From NCBI RefSeq assembly GCF_007997085.1, contig NZ_VORR01000004.1, positions 1 to 64,000 of the forward strand: a DNA stretch of 64,000 bases, written 5' to 3'. This DNA is from Polaribacter sp. IC066 (GTDB lineage Bacteria > Bacteroidota > Bacteroidia > Flavobacteriales > Flavobacteriaceae). Position numbers and translations under genes: made by a program. The notes below the pieces were generated by a model. The model saw only the letters and a list, made by a program, of their open reading frames with translations. It was not told the origin of the DNA and made no database searches. Of the stretch, positions 34,599 through 43,747 are shown one piece after another (the first letter of the stretch is position 1; the number at the start of each line of letters is the position of its first letter).

Positions 34599-36659
34599 TT
34601 ATTGTATTTTGCTAATGATAATGTTTGCATACTCATCAATTGAAAATTGATGTTTGGGCGGCACAACTGTTGAAGTAGATTGTTCTACAATGATTGCCGG
34701 ACCTTCAATGGTCATTTCAGGATCTAATTTAGTCCGATCATAAAAATTAGCCTGATGAATGCCTGCCTCATCAAAATCTACGGCTTCTGTAACAATTAAA
34801 GCATTTGCTATTGTGTTGCCTTTTGCTATAACTTTGGCAATAATTGGTTTGTTTACGATAACCTCTGCAACCAAGTGATAATTCACAATTTCAATTGTTG
34901 TATCTTTTAAATTAAAGGCGTATCGCTTTGTATGTAGTTGATGAAAATTATTTTCGATTTCATCCATTTTTAAATGGTCTAAATTAGGAATACCCAATTT
35001 TACCGAGTGTTCTTGACCATTATAACGCAGGTCTAAATAATATTCAAATTTGATATCTTCTTTTAAATAAGAATCTCTTTCGTAGGCTTTCACAGCCTCA
35101 TCCTTCATTTCTTGAAAAACAGCTTTCAACGTAGAAAATTTATCCTCATTCAAATCCATCACATCGGTACGAATGTAATCTCTTCTTAAATCTGACATTA
35201 ACATTCCGAAAGCAGAAAATACACCTGCATTTAAAGGTATAATTACTTCTGGCATTTGTAGTTCTTGCGCTAAATAAGCGCCATGCATGGGTCCGCCACC
35301 TCCAATAACAACTAATGTGAAATCTCTTGGATCGTAGCCTTTATTTACAGAAACACTTTTTAAGGCATTAACCATATTAGAATTCGCAACGCGAATTACA
35401 CCACGTGCAACCTCTTGCATCGTCATGTTTAATGTTTCACAAAGTGGTTTTACTGCTTTTTCTATACTGTTGAAATCTGGTTTTAATTCACCTCCTAAAA
35501 AGTAGTCTTTGTGTATGCGGTTGCAAACAACATTTGCATCTGTTGTTGTAAAATGAGTACCTCCTTGACCATAAGACGACGGCCCTGGATTTGCAGCTGC
35601 ACTTTTTGGTCCAACACGCATTTTACCTCCATCATCTAACCAAGCAATACTGCCACCGCCATTTCCTATTTCTACAATATCAATAACTGGGGTAAGTATC
35701 GGGAATCCGGCTTGGGTTTTTGTTTTTTCAATATTGTAAGTTGTTACAATTTTCGGTATTCCGTTTTCAATCAAAGAACATTTTGCGGTGGTACCTCCAA
35801 TATCTAAAACTAATAAATTTTCTTTACCAATTGTTTTTCCTAACACTACTGCACCGAGCATACCACTTGCGGGTCCAGATTCAATAAGCGTAATCGGATT
35901 TGCCTTTACATCGTCTACCGTGGTAATGCCGCCATTAGATTGCATAATATAAAGATCATTTTTATACCCTAACTTTTGCAAATGATGTGTTAGATTGTTT
36001 AAGTATTTTGTGGCTAATGGTTTTACATAAGCAGAAAGCACTGTAGAACTCGTACGCTCATATTCTCTCCATTCTCTAGTAACTTCGTATGACGAAATAA
36101 CTTCGAATTGTGGATATTTAGCACGAATATAGTTCGCTAATTTTTCTTCATGAATAGGGTTTTTATAGCCGTGCAAGAAACAGATTGCAATTGCTTCTAC
36201 CCCTTCTTTTAAAAATTCTACAATATGTTTATCTACGGTAGTTTCATCAATTGGTGTAATAATTTCCCCTAAATAATTGATACGTTCTTTAACTTCTTGT
36301 CTCAAATATCGCTCTACAAAGGGTGCTTCCTTTTTAAAGTTAAAGTTATATAAATCGGGTCTTGTTCCTCTTGCAATTTCTAAAACATCTCGAAAACCTT
36401 CTGTTGTAATTAACGCTGTTTTTGCTCCTTTTCTTTCTGTTATTGCGTTGATTACAACGGTAGTACCGTGTGCAAAAAAATCAATAGTACTAAGATCTAG
36501 TTTTATTTTATCGATGGCGTTGAGAATTCCTTTCTCAAATTCGCCTGGAGTGGTACTTGCCTTTGATACCTCTACATTTTTAACCTCTTTGTTTTTTTGA
36601 TCGTAATCGAAAAACACAAGATCTGTAAAAGTTCCTCCAATATCTGTTGCTACTCTCAT
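34599..36659 (-). CDS. Hydantoinase A/oxoprolinase family subunit (HyuA)
   Basis: The 686-aa ATP-binding subunit begins MRVATDIGGTFTDLVFFDYD, the phosphate-1 loop of the actin-like ATPase fold, and has the second loop VLDIGGTTAKCSLIENG mid-protein plus VVIGGGGPMHGAYLAQEL near 430-450. This is the classical HyuA/oxoprolinase alpha layout, which phosphorylates the ring carbonyl before hydrolysis in HyuB. The ~685-aa length is normal. It is upstream of hyuB in the same operon and downstream of the MDR gene. Confidence 0.88.
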   Translation of the reverse strand: MRVATDIGGTFTDLVFFDYDQKNKEVKNVEVSKASTTPGEFEKGILNAIDKIKLDLSTIDFFAHGTTVVINAITERKGAKTALITTEGFRDVLEIARGTRPDLYNFNFKKEAPFVERYLRQEVKERINYLGEIITPIDETTVDKHIVEFLKEGVEAIAICFLHGYKNPIHEEKLANYIRAKYPQFEVISSYEVTREWREYERTSSTVLSAYVKPLATKYLNNLTHHLQKLGYKNDLYIMQSNGGITTVDDVKANPITLIESGPASGMLGAVVLGKTIGKENLLVLDIGGTTAKCSLIENGIPKIVTTYNIEKTKTQAGFPILTPVIDIVEIGNGGGSIAWLDDGGKMRVGPKSAAANPGPSSYGQGGTHFTTTDANVVCNRIHKDYFLGGELKPDFNSIEKAVKPLCETLNMTMQEVARGVIRVANSNMVNALKSVSVNKGYDPRDFTLVVIGGGGPMHGAYLAQELQMPEVIIPLNAGVFSAFGMLMSDLRRDYIRTDVMDLNEDKFSTLKAVFQEMKDEAVKAYERDSYLKEDIKFEYYLDLRYNGQEHSVKLGIPNLDHLKMDEIENNFHQLHTKRYAFNLKDTTIEIVNYHLVAEVIVNKPIIAKVIAKGNTIANALIVTEAVDFDEAGIHQANFYDRTKLDPEMTIEGPAIIVEQSTSTVVPPKHQFSIDEYANIIISKIQ

Positions 36660-36753
36660 ATCTTTTTATTGTTTTTTTTTGAAACTCCATTTTGAAAAAT
36701 AGTGAAGCTGTAAATTTAAAAATTTATCTAAACCTGTCTGTTTAAGGCAAATT

Positions 36754-36802
36754 AATCCCGCTAGATGCTGAAACAAGTTCAGTATTATAAGCGGGATTTT
36801 TG
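36754..36802 (-). terminator. Cruciform hairpin between the MDR gene and hyuA
   Basis: An outer stem AATCCCGCT (36754-36762) with AGCGGGATT (36790-36798) encloses an inner CTGAA-ACAAG-TTCAG. It follows the MDR gene stop by 80 bp. A near copy lies inside the dispersed repeat at 52423-52468, so it is part of a repeat family that may double as a terminator. Confidence 0.6.
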
Positions 36803-36883
36803 ATTTAACACCTCTAACACTCTTCGTCAAAATATTAAAAAAGTATTCTTATTTGATACTACAATGAGTACACCTCGCGGTAT

Positions 36884-37885
36884 TTATTTACTTACGCGAA
36901 CTACAATTTTTCCTATCTGCTGATTAGAAAGCATATATTCATACGCTTTTTTGTAATCTTTGAAATCAAAAACTTTGTTCACAACAGGCTTAATTGCTCC
37001 TGTTTTAATTCTTTCTAAAATATAAGCTTTACACTCATTCAATTTATTGATGTCTTCTACATGATTGAATTGAGAATATGCATCCATAATTGCTTTTTTA
37101 CGAATTAAAGGAACCAAAGGATATAGTGTTGGATTCGGATCTAATAATCCGTAAATAATAATCACCGCTCCCATAGATAAAGAGTCTAAATACTCGTTAC
37201 AAAAGTTTCCTGCTACCGGGTCATAGACAAAGCTAACGCCTTTTCCACCCGTTATTTCTGATAACCTACTCTCAACAGACTCCTCGTTTGTGATGACAAG
37301 ATTATGGATCCCTAATTTTTTTAACTCCTCTTTTTTAGCACTTGATCTTGTAGACCCAATGGCATTGGCTCCAGCATCTCTTGCCAATTCAAAACAACCA
37401 TAGCCAGCTGAACTAGAAATAGCAGGAATAAAAACAAAATCATCTTTTTTTACGCTACCTACATGGAATAAAGCAAAATAAGCGGTAGAATATTGCATCC
37501 AAATAGAACAAGCTTCTTCTGTTGTTAAATTTTCTGGCGCTTTTGATAAATAATCTTGCGGTACCGTGGCATATTCGCCTTGCACTCCATATTTATCTGT
37601 GTTTAAAGGTATGGAAGTAACCCTATCACCAACCTTGAAATCAGTTACTTTAGCCCCTATTTTAACAACTTCACCTGTTGCTTCTGAACCAATACGTGCA
37701 GGAAAAGTTGGCAACGTAGTATGAGCACCTTGGTAATGAAGCACATCTGCTCTATTTATCGCAAATGCATCTACTTTAAATAGTACTTCGTCGTTTACTG
37801 GATCTTCCAGCGTTACATTGTCCATTTTTAAAACGTCTAATTGTCCTGTTTGATGAAACTGTAAAATGTTGCAATTGATTTTCAT
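36884..37885 (-). CDS. Zinc-independent MDR oxidoreductase (quinone reductase-like)
   Basis: The 333-aa protein belongs to the medium-chain dehydrogenase/reductase superfamily. The N-terminal GroES-like half has EVLFKVDAFAINRADVLHYQG and IGSEATGEVVKIG, and lacks the Cys/His residues of catalytic-zinc alcohol dehydrogenases. The Rossmann half shows a degraded glycine motif (SerSerSerAlaGlyTyrGlyCys) and the NADPH-quinone-reductase-like GGKGVSFVYDPVAG. It probably reduces quinones or enals with NADPH. It lies between a TonB receptor and hyuA in one direction. Confidence 0.8.
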   Translation of the reverse strand: MKINCNILQFHQTGQLDVLKMDNVTLEDPVNDEVLFKVDAFAINRADVLHYQGAHTTLPTFPARIGSEATGEVVKIGAKVTDFKVGDRVTSIPLNTDKYGVQGEYATVPQDYLSKAPENLTTEEACSIWMQYSTAYFALFHVGSVKKDDFVFIPAISSSAGYGCFELARDAGANAIGSTRSSAKKEELKKLGIHNLVITNEESVESRLSEITGGKGVSFVYDPVAGNFCNEYLDSLSMGAVIIIYGLLDPNPTLYPLVPLIRKKAIMDAYSQFNHVEDINKLNECKAYILERIKTGAIKPVVNKVFDFKDYKKAYEYMLSNQQIGKIVVRVSK

Positions 37886-37938
37886 AATTTGTTATTTTAA
37901 GTATTTATTTTTTTAAAATTTTGCATCAATAATCTACC

Positions 37939-37964
37939 CTTCCTATCTAATTATTGATAGGAAG
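37939..37964. terminator. Hairpin between the TonB receptor and MDR genes
   Basis: CTTCCTATC (37939-37947) pairs with GATAGGAAG (37956-37964) across an 8-base loop, 40 bp past the TonB receptor stop. No T run follows on the minus strand, so termination would be weak. Confidence 0.4.
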
Positions 37965-38003
37965 AAAAATTTATTATTAAAGTTTATAGTTTATTTTCTA
38001 AAT

Positions 38004-40403
38004 TTAGAAAGTATAAGCGAGGTCTATTCCTACTGTTGTTGGTGTATTCGGAAACCTTAAGTTATTAAAACCAAATTCTGCTGTTGGGAAAAACTCGGTA
38101 TTAAATTTCGTGTTTAAAATATTATTTGCCCAAAGGTTGATTCCTATTTTATCAAATTTTAGATTTATTCTTGCATTTACCAGCGTGTACGGATCTTGTT
38201 TGTATTCCTCTAAAGGATCCCAATATTGTGTTCCTCTACTATCAACATTTAAATGAAATCCTAATTTTGATTTTTCTCCTAATTCAAAATTAGCATTTGC
38301 ACCCAACTGAATGGTACTTTTTATGGTAAACGGCGATGTATTTCCGCTAACATCAACATCTTCATGAGTTTCATAATCAAATGCTGCCGCATTCGTTAAT
38401 CTGTTGTACGTCCCTTTTTTTATCTCACCGTCATTAAAGCCTACACTTGCAAAGAAATCTAGGTTGTTGGTTGCTCTAAACTTTAATTCTGATTCAAATC
38501 CTGAAATTTTAGATTCATCAAAGTTATAAATACCTAGTACTGCGGGTGTTACAGGGATAAACGTGTACTGTTGCTGATTTTCAAAATCTATATAATAGTA
38601 AGAGTTATTAAAAATAATTCTATTATTTAAGAAGCTTGTTTTTAAACCTACTTCGTAATTATTTGTAAACTCTGCTTTATATGTTTTATCAAATTTTACG
38701 GTAGTATCTGCATTAAATCCTCCACTTCTATACCCACGTCCGTAATTTGCATACCCCATGGTGTTTTCTGAAAATTGATAAGATACTGAAAATTTAGGTT
38801 GCCAAACGGTGATATCGTTTTCTTGAGAAGTATTGAAGATACGAGATTCATTTGTTAGTTTGTCATAATCTACCCGAACACCTGCAGATACTGTAAATTT
38901 GGAAGTTACTTTAAAATCTAAAAAACCAAAACCTGCCAAAGTCTCTATGGTATTATCGTCATCATTCCCTACCAATGGATCATTACTATAATTCGCGTTT
39001 TCAGCAGAAGCATCTACAAAACCACCCTCATAATACGTTTTATTTAAAAAAGTAGAAGTATTTAAGTAGCGTTTACTATTTTGATACAGTGTACCAAAAG
39101 TATAGTTAATTTTAGAATTTTCATCGCTTTTTGATGTTACTCTAATTTCTTGACTAAAAGTATCAGAATTTACTTGTTGTGATACTTTGCTAAAAGCATA
39201 CTGTGAATAATCATTTTCACCTATGTAATATCTTTTGGTCGCATTATAAGAAGTAACCGACTGTATTTTCATTTTATCTAAAGAACCTTCCAATTTAAAA
39301 CTACTCAATGAATTCGAGAGATCTGAATCTCCTAATACATCACCAAATGGTTCGCTAGAGTAATCATCATCTGCCAGTGGAGGTCCTTCAACAAAAATAT
39401 CTGTTTTAGTTACATAATAATTACCACCTGCATCTATATTAAAATTATCTTGAACATACGTTGCAGACCATCTTGGGTTAAATTTGTATTTCAATTTTGC
39501 CCTTACATTGTATTCCTTTGAAAAATCGACCTTTTGATTTAAAAAAGTATTGTTAATCAATCCATCAAAAGAATTATAATGACCGGTAACACTGTAGAAA
39601 AATTTACTTTTTACCAAAGCACCAGAAGAAGATACCCCTGCTCCAAACATTCCGCCATTCCCTGAAGAAAGCATTACTTTAGTTTTATTCTTATTTGTAG
39701 GCTCTTTTGTCGTAATATTAATAGCGCCTGCAATAGCATTTTTGCCATAAAGCGTTCCTTGCGGTCCTTTTACAAACTCTAATAATTCGATATCATATAA
39801 AGACATATTCATAGCACTTGCATCTGGCAAGGTCATTCCGTCTATTACAACGGCCACAGGTGATTCTGCATTTCTAATTTGCGAAATACCTCTTACCGTT
39901 AAAAAATTAACCCCAGGTTGTTGCGCTTCGTTAAAAGTTACATTTGATATTTGAGAAGTAAATGATTGAATATTATTAATACCACTTAACTCAATTGTTT
40001 CGGCATTCACCGCTACTGTGGTCTCTGGGAGACTTTGAATAGCTTGCGCCCTTACCCGTGCTTTACTTGCTACTGAAGAAAAACCTTTAATAGTAATAGC
40101 GCCTAATTGATTTGGTTGTTCTATTAATGTGATAAACAAATTATTGCTTGTTATCTGTACTGTTTTGCTCTCAAAACCTAAATAAGAAACGACTAACTCT
40201 TTCGTCTCTTTACGTACCGAAATAATAAAATCCCCATTAAAATCAGAAGTAACCCCATTATTTGAGTTATTTTTTTCGATGATAGTGGCCCCGGGTAATG
40301 GGTTTCCTGTTTTGTCTATAATTTTACCCCCAATATCTTTATTTGTTTGTCCAAAAATGAACAGGGATGTACTGCATAAAATGCAAAGAAATAAATGTTT
40401 CAT
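38004..40403 (-). CDS. TonB-dependent receptor (FecA-like, carboxypeptidase-like N-domain)
   Basis: The outer-membrane protein of about 799 aa has a signal peptide, a CarboxypepD_reg-like domain (about 20-105; GGKIIDKTGNPLPGATI), a plug domain (about 115-230; VVIDGMTLPDASAMNMSLYDIE and GPQGTLYGKNAIAGAINI) and a 22-strand barrel ending in Phe. It takes up a ligand using TonB energy. It lies at the head of the MDR/hyu locus and is probably its uptake port. No SusD partner is present, arguing against a polysaccharide ligand. A frame starts two codons earlier; Met3 gives the better signal peptide. Confidence 0.9.
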   Translation of the reverse strand: MKHLFLCILCSTSLFIFGQTNKDIGGKIIDKTGNPLPGATIIEKNNSNNGVTSDFNGDFIISVRKETKELVVSYLGFESKTVQITSNNLFITLIEQPNQLGAITIKGFSSVASKARVRAQAIQSLPETTVAVNAETIELSGINNIQSFTSQISNVTFNEAQQPGVNFLTVRGISQIRNAESPVAVVIDGMTLPDASAMNMSLYDIELLEFVKGPQGTLYGKNAIAGAINITTKEPTNKNKTKVMLSSGNGGMFGAGVSSSGALVKSKFFYSVTGHYNSFDGLINNTFLNQKVDFSKEYNVRAKLKYKFNPRWSATYVQDNFNIDAGGNYYVTKTDIFVEGPPLADDDYSSEPFGDVLGDSDLSNSLSSFKLEGSLDKMKIQSVTSYNATKRYYIGENDYSQYAFSKVSQQVNSDTFSQEIRVTSKSDENSKINYTFGTLYQNSKRYLNTSTFLNKTYYEGGFVDASAENANYSNDPLVGNDDDNTIETLAGFGFLDFKVTSKFTVSAGVRVDYDKLTNESRIFNTSQENDITVWQPKFSVSYQFSENTMGYANYGRGYRSGGFNADTTVKFDKTYKAEFTNNYEVGLKTSFLNNRIIFNNSYYYIDFENQQQYTFIPVTPAVLGIYNFDESKISGFESELKFRATNNLDFFASVGFNDGEIKKGTYNRLTNAAAFDYETHEDVDVSGNTSPFTIKSTIQLGANANFELGEKSKLGFHLNVDSRGTQYWDPLEEYKQDPYTLVNARINLKFDKIGINLWANNILNTKFNTEFFPTAEFGFNNLRFPNTPTTVGIDLAYTF

Positions 40404-40453
40404 TATCAAGTATTTAAAATTGGTTAAACAAATCTAAAAATATATTATTATTA

Positions 40454-40524
40454 ATTCCATCATTCCTGTTAATTTAATATTATTCATTCCAAATAGGAAT
40501 TTCACTGGAATATCTTTATTTTTG
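40454..40524. promoter_or_regulatory. ATTCC/GGAAT site cluster and promoter in the divergent region
   Basis: Five copies of ATTCC or GGAAT lie at 40454, 40462, 40486, 40496 and 40507; the third and fourth form ATTCC-N5-GGAAT. TATTTTTG (40517-40524), a match to TAnnTTTG, lies 23 bp before the 40547 gene, so the inverted pair covers its -33 region. This looks like an operator for one or both divergent genes. Confidence 0.5.
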
Positions 40525-40546
40525 AGAATATTAAAAACAGATATCA

Positions 40547-41851
40547 ATGAATGTAAGAGGAATTCAACTATCAAATGGTTTTATAGAAAGCCTTCATAAT
40601 GAGTTATTAATGACTTTTTCAAAACATTATGAGATCGAATTAAAAACGTTGACGGTATTTCAGCTGTATGGCTTTGGGAATTATAATGATCAACAACCCA
40701 ACCTAAAAGGATTTATAATCGAAAAAACTACTAAATGGATTAACGGTAAATATATTTATAATAAAGTTAGAGAAGTAGAAAAAGGGAATAGAAAGAACGT
40801 AAAAATGAGAAGGGATTACTTATCGCTGCTAATAATAGCTGTAGGATATGATAACTACAAACAATATTTAAAGGAATCCTTATATATTAGTGATGCCACT
40901 AGAGAAATAGAAGGAGAAAATATTGAGGATAATTCGACCAATGAAAATACGCTTTACTATGTTGGATATTATGTTGAAAACGAGCAATATTTTATAAAGA
41001 GTAAGTTTACCATTCATAAAATGAAAACAGTTTCTTGGGAACTATTGTATTGGGAACGGAATTCGAAACCTATTTTCTATACTTATTTCGGAAAATGTGT
41101 ACCAACAGGTGAAAGTGCACTGTCTTTTTACTTTAACAAAGAAAATTCGAGTTTAAACAAAGAGTGTTTTGTGAATTTATTTTATGGCAATAATATGCAA
41201 TCTAAACCAATTTTATTAGGCGCTTATTGCGGTTTTAATAGAAACAACAGCCCTGTTATAGGTAAATTAATTTTAGAGCAAGTTAATGACAAAGAGACAC
41301 AAGATATAAAAGTAAGATCTCCCGATATAAATCCTATTTTTCACCATCACTTATATTCACAGCGGATGGAGGTAGAAAGTATATTACCACATAAAGACTC
41401 TGATCTTTCTGTTTCTATTAACCGTTTAGAGATTGTAAACTTTTTAATCGGAGAATATTTTGGCTTTTATCTTGATGAAAATAATTACTTAATCCCAATC
41501 AAATTTACAGTACACAATGACCTTGGGGAATTAACCTTAAAAATTAATAACAAAAGTTTTGAAGGAATTGGCCGAATTAATAAAACAGAAAATTATTTAA
41601 TTTCTGAATTTAAAGAAAAAAGTAATTCTTACTCTCAATTTTCTATTCAAGTAAAACCTCTAGAAAAAGATTTATTTAAAAGTTATATTTTAGTCTATTC
41701 TGGAGCAGATGTATTAAGCGGAAAAGTATTATTATGGAAAAATAATCTTACTTTAGAGGCTTTATTAAAAGATAATAAAGGGTTTTATTTAAATATTAGC
41801 GATGTAGATACATTGACTGAAGAAAAAATTAAAAGATACCTTAAGCCTTGA
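40547..41851 (+). CDS. Unknown 434-aa cytoplasmic protein divergent from the TonB receptor
   Basis: I do not recognise this protein. It has no signal peptide or membrane span. Residues 1-125 are basic and helical, with a pattern (AsnLysValArgGluValGluLysGly ... LeuIleIleAlaValGlyTyrAspAsnTyr) reminiscent of short N-terminal adaptor or HTH-like modules in other Bacteroidota proteins. Residues 140-430 look beta-rich, with two similar-looking halves (TyrValGlyTyrTyrValGlu near 145 and LeuIleGlyGluTyrPheGlyPheTyr near 300). Position suggests a regulator or sensor for the TonB/hyu locus, but no DNA-binding motif can be claimed. Confidence 0.7.
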   Translation: MNVRGIQLSNGFIESLHNELLMTFSKHYEIELKTLTVFQLYGFGNYNDQQPNLKGFIIEKTTKWINGKYIYNKVREVEKGNRKNVKMRRDYLSLLIIAVGYDNYKQYLKESLYISDATREIEGENIEDNSTNENTLYYVGYYVENEQYFIKSKFTIHKMKTVSWELLYWERNSKPIFYTYFGKCVPTGESALSFYFNKENSSLNKECFVNLFYGNNMQSKPILLGAYCGFNRNNSPVIGKLILEQVNDKETQDIKVRSPDINPIFHHHLYSQRMEVESILPHKDSDLSVSINRLEIVNFLIGEYFGFYLDENNYLIPIKFTVHNDLGELTLKINNKSFEGIGRINKTENYLISEFKEKSNSYSQFSIQVKPLEKDLFKSYILVYSGADVLSGKVLLWKNNLTLEALLKDNKGFYLNISDVDTLTEEKIKRYLKP

Positions 41852-42064
41852 TTTTATTAGAATTGAATCGTTTTTATCACCATTTATCAACCATTAAAGC
41901 GGTTTAAATATACTTAAATACAAACCCTAAAAAGTATTCTTAAAAAAACCAATAACAGCTAAATTTAAAATTAATCTAACATCATTTTCACCCTATAAAA
42001 CAGACATAAAACTGTCTGCTACCCGTTATAATTTGATACTTTTATTGATATTCCTAAAAACATA
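41852..42064. other. Intergenic DNA, nothing recognised
   Basis: AT-rich spacer after the 434-aa protein. A short AGACA-loop-TGTCT hairpin near 42003-42018 was the only structure seen. Confidence 0.35.
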
Positions 42065-42097
42065 AAAAACCTGTAAAATATTGATTTACAGGTTTTT
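42065..42097 (-). terminator. Terminator of the tRNA-Ser transcript
   Basis: A 13-bp perfect stem (42065-42077 with 42085-42097) lies 20 bp past the tRNA 3' end and is flanked by A and T runs. Confidence 0.85.
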
Positions 42098-42116
42098 ACT
42101 CGTCTTGTTGTTTTCG

Positions 42117-42201
42117 CAGAGAGGAAGGGATTCGAACCCTCGATACGTTGCCGTATACACACTTTCCAGGCGTGCGCCTTCGACCACTCGGCCACCTCTC
42201 T
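42117..42201 (-). tRNA. tRNA-Ser (anticodon GGA)
   Basis: On the minus strand an 85-base cloverleaf folds with acceptor stem AGAGAGG/CCTCTCT, discriminator G, D arm GCCGAGTGGTCGAAGGC, anticodon loop CTGGAAA (anticodon GGA, reading UCC and UCU), a long variable arm and T-loop TTCGAAT. The long variable arm and discriminator G are serine identity marks. CCA is not encoded. It is downstream of rimM in the same direction. Confidence 0.95.
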
Positions 42202-42294
42202 AATTTTTGAAGAACTCTCTTCAGTATTTCTGAAATGATTTCAACACTTTACTATTTAAACTCAAAATAATGAAACTAAAATCCTGAACTAAAT

Positions 42295-42822
42295 TTAGGA
42301 TAAATACAATTCAATTAACCCGGCAGGCGTTTCTACTTGTATTGTTTTATTTGCTCTATCTACTTTTTTGATAAAATCATCAACCATAGGAATAAAAATC
42401 TCTGTACCTTCTCTATCAATCTCAAAAAGTGGCTGCGCAGCTTTATCGTTGATATGAACAATTTGCCCTACTTCACCAAAATTCACATCAACAACCGTAA
42501 AACCAAGAACCTCATGATAATAAAATTTATCACCAGATAATTTAGGCAACATGGTTGATGGTAAATAGATTCCGCATTTTAAAATAGCATCTGCTTCTTC
42601 ATCAGAATATACATCTTCAAACTGAACACGCAATTGATTCCCTTTGTGAAGTGAACTTTTTTCAATAAAAAATGGAACCAGATTACTGCCAAATTCGACG
42701 TAAACTGATTCCATTTCTGTGTACAACTCGGGCTCGTCGGTATCTAATTTGATCACAACTTCGCCCTTAAAACTATATTTTGTAACGATTTTGCCCAAAT
42801 AAAAACAATCTTCTTTACGCAT
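42295..42822 (-). CDS. rimM: 16S rRNA processing/ribosome maturation factor RimM
   Basis: The 175-aa protein helps the 30S head mature and binds S19. The N-terminal RimM barrel (about 5-90; FYLGKIVTKYSFKGEVVIKLDTDEP) and C-terminal PRC-barrel (about 95-175; YYHEVLGFTVVD and FEIDREGTEIFIPMVDDFI) are both complete. It starts 19 bp after rpsP, the usual pairing. trmD and rplS, which follow in Proteobacteria, are absent here. Confidence 0.93.
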   Translation of the reverse strand: MRKEDCFYLGKIVTKYSFKGEVVIKLDTDEPELYTEMESVYVEFGSNLVPFFIEKSSLHKGNQLRVQFEDVYSDEEADAILKCGIYLPSTMLPKLSGDKFYYHEVLGFTVVDVNFGEVGQIVHINDKAAQPLFEIDREGTEIFIPMVDDFIKKVDRANKTIQVETPAGLIELYLS

Positions 42823-42841
42823 CTTCGTATAAATTTATAAT

Positions 42842-43384
42842 TTATTCTGCTGCTTTTGCTGCTGCTTCATCAATTGTTTCAGGAGCTGCTTCTGCCGCTT
42901 CTTCAACTGTAACTTCAGCAACAACCTCTTCAACAACTGGTTTAGCTGCTTCAATTCTTGCTTCGTTTACTGCTTTTTCTGCTGCAAATGCTTTCGCTTT
43001 TGCTTCAGATTCAGCTTTAGATAAGCCTGCTTCTTTATCAGCAACTTTAGTAGCTTTTACTTCTAACCAAGCTGCAAATTTAACATCTGCTTGCTCTTGT
43101 GTTAAAGCACCTTTTCTAATACCACCAACTAGATGATTTTTTAACATTGCACCTTTATAAGATAAAATGTTTTTAGCGGTATCTGTTGGTTGTGCACCAT
43201 TTTGTAACCATTCTACAGCTTTATCGATATCTAAATCGATAATTGCAGGGTTCAAATTAGGATTGTAAGTACCTATTTTCTCTAAGTATTTACCATCTCT
43301 TTTTGCACGGGCATCAGCGGCAACGATCCAATAGAATGGTTTCCCTTTTTTACCGTGTCTTTGTAATCTAATTTTTACAGACAT
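42842..43384 (-). CDS. rpsP: 30S ribosomal protein S16 with long acidic tail
   Basis: The first 80 residues are canonical S16 (VKIRLQRHGKKGKPFYWIVAADARAKRDG and LSYKGAMLKNHL). The 100-residue extension, rich in Ala, Glu, Lys and Val, is typical of Flavobacteriia, where S16 is about 150-190 aa instead of 80-90. Its role in the ribosome is unknown to me. The gene heads the rpsP-rimM pair and has a structured leader upstream. Confidence 0.95.
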   Translation of the reverse strand: MSVKIRLQRHGKKGKPFYWIVAADARAKRDGKYLEKIGTYNPNLNPAIIDLDIDKAVEWLQNGAQPTDTAKNILSYKGAMLKNHLVGGIRKGALTQEQADVKFAAWLEVKATKVADKEAGLSKAESEAKAKAFAAEKAVNEARIEAAKPVVEEVVAEVTVEEAAEAAPETIDEAAAKAAE

Positions 43385-43400
43385 AATTTGTTAATTTTTT

Positions 43401-43461
43401 AAGGTTCTCGACCTTGATTATTAAAAATCCTACCATCGCGTGGTAAGTGGGCGCAAAAATA
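43401..43461 (-). promoter_or_regulatory. rpsP promoter and hairpin leader
   Basis: On the minus strand TATTTTTG (43454-43461) matches the -7 consensus. The leader then contains two hairpins: TACCA-CGCGA-TGGTA (43431-43445) and AAGGT-CGAGA-ACCTT (43401-43415), the latter 16 bases before the start codon. This is a candidate S16 autoregulatory leader. Confidence 0.5.
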
Positions 43462-43747
43462 CAAAACCTTTTGAACATAAAACTAGATTTATTAATAATT
43501 TTTAGGTCTTTTGAGCGGGCTTTCATTCCTCGCTTCTCGCAAAAAACACCAGAACTAAAACAAAATACTGTCTTCAGCAGATTCGAAAGATTCAGCCCCT
43601 AAAGCATTTCACTCAAAAGCTAGTAAACTTTCAATAAAAAAAATTAACAACATACAATAAGATCTCTCTTATGACTCAGACCCAAAGTACCAGCAAAAAT
43701 TAATATTAAAATTGGCAATCAACAATTTAAACACTTATACTCAAATT
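43462..43747. other. Intergenic DNA, nothing recognised
   Basis: Spacer upstream of rpsP leading into the M2 element. No reading frame or structure that I can support. Confidence 0.35.
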
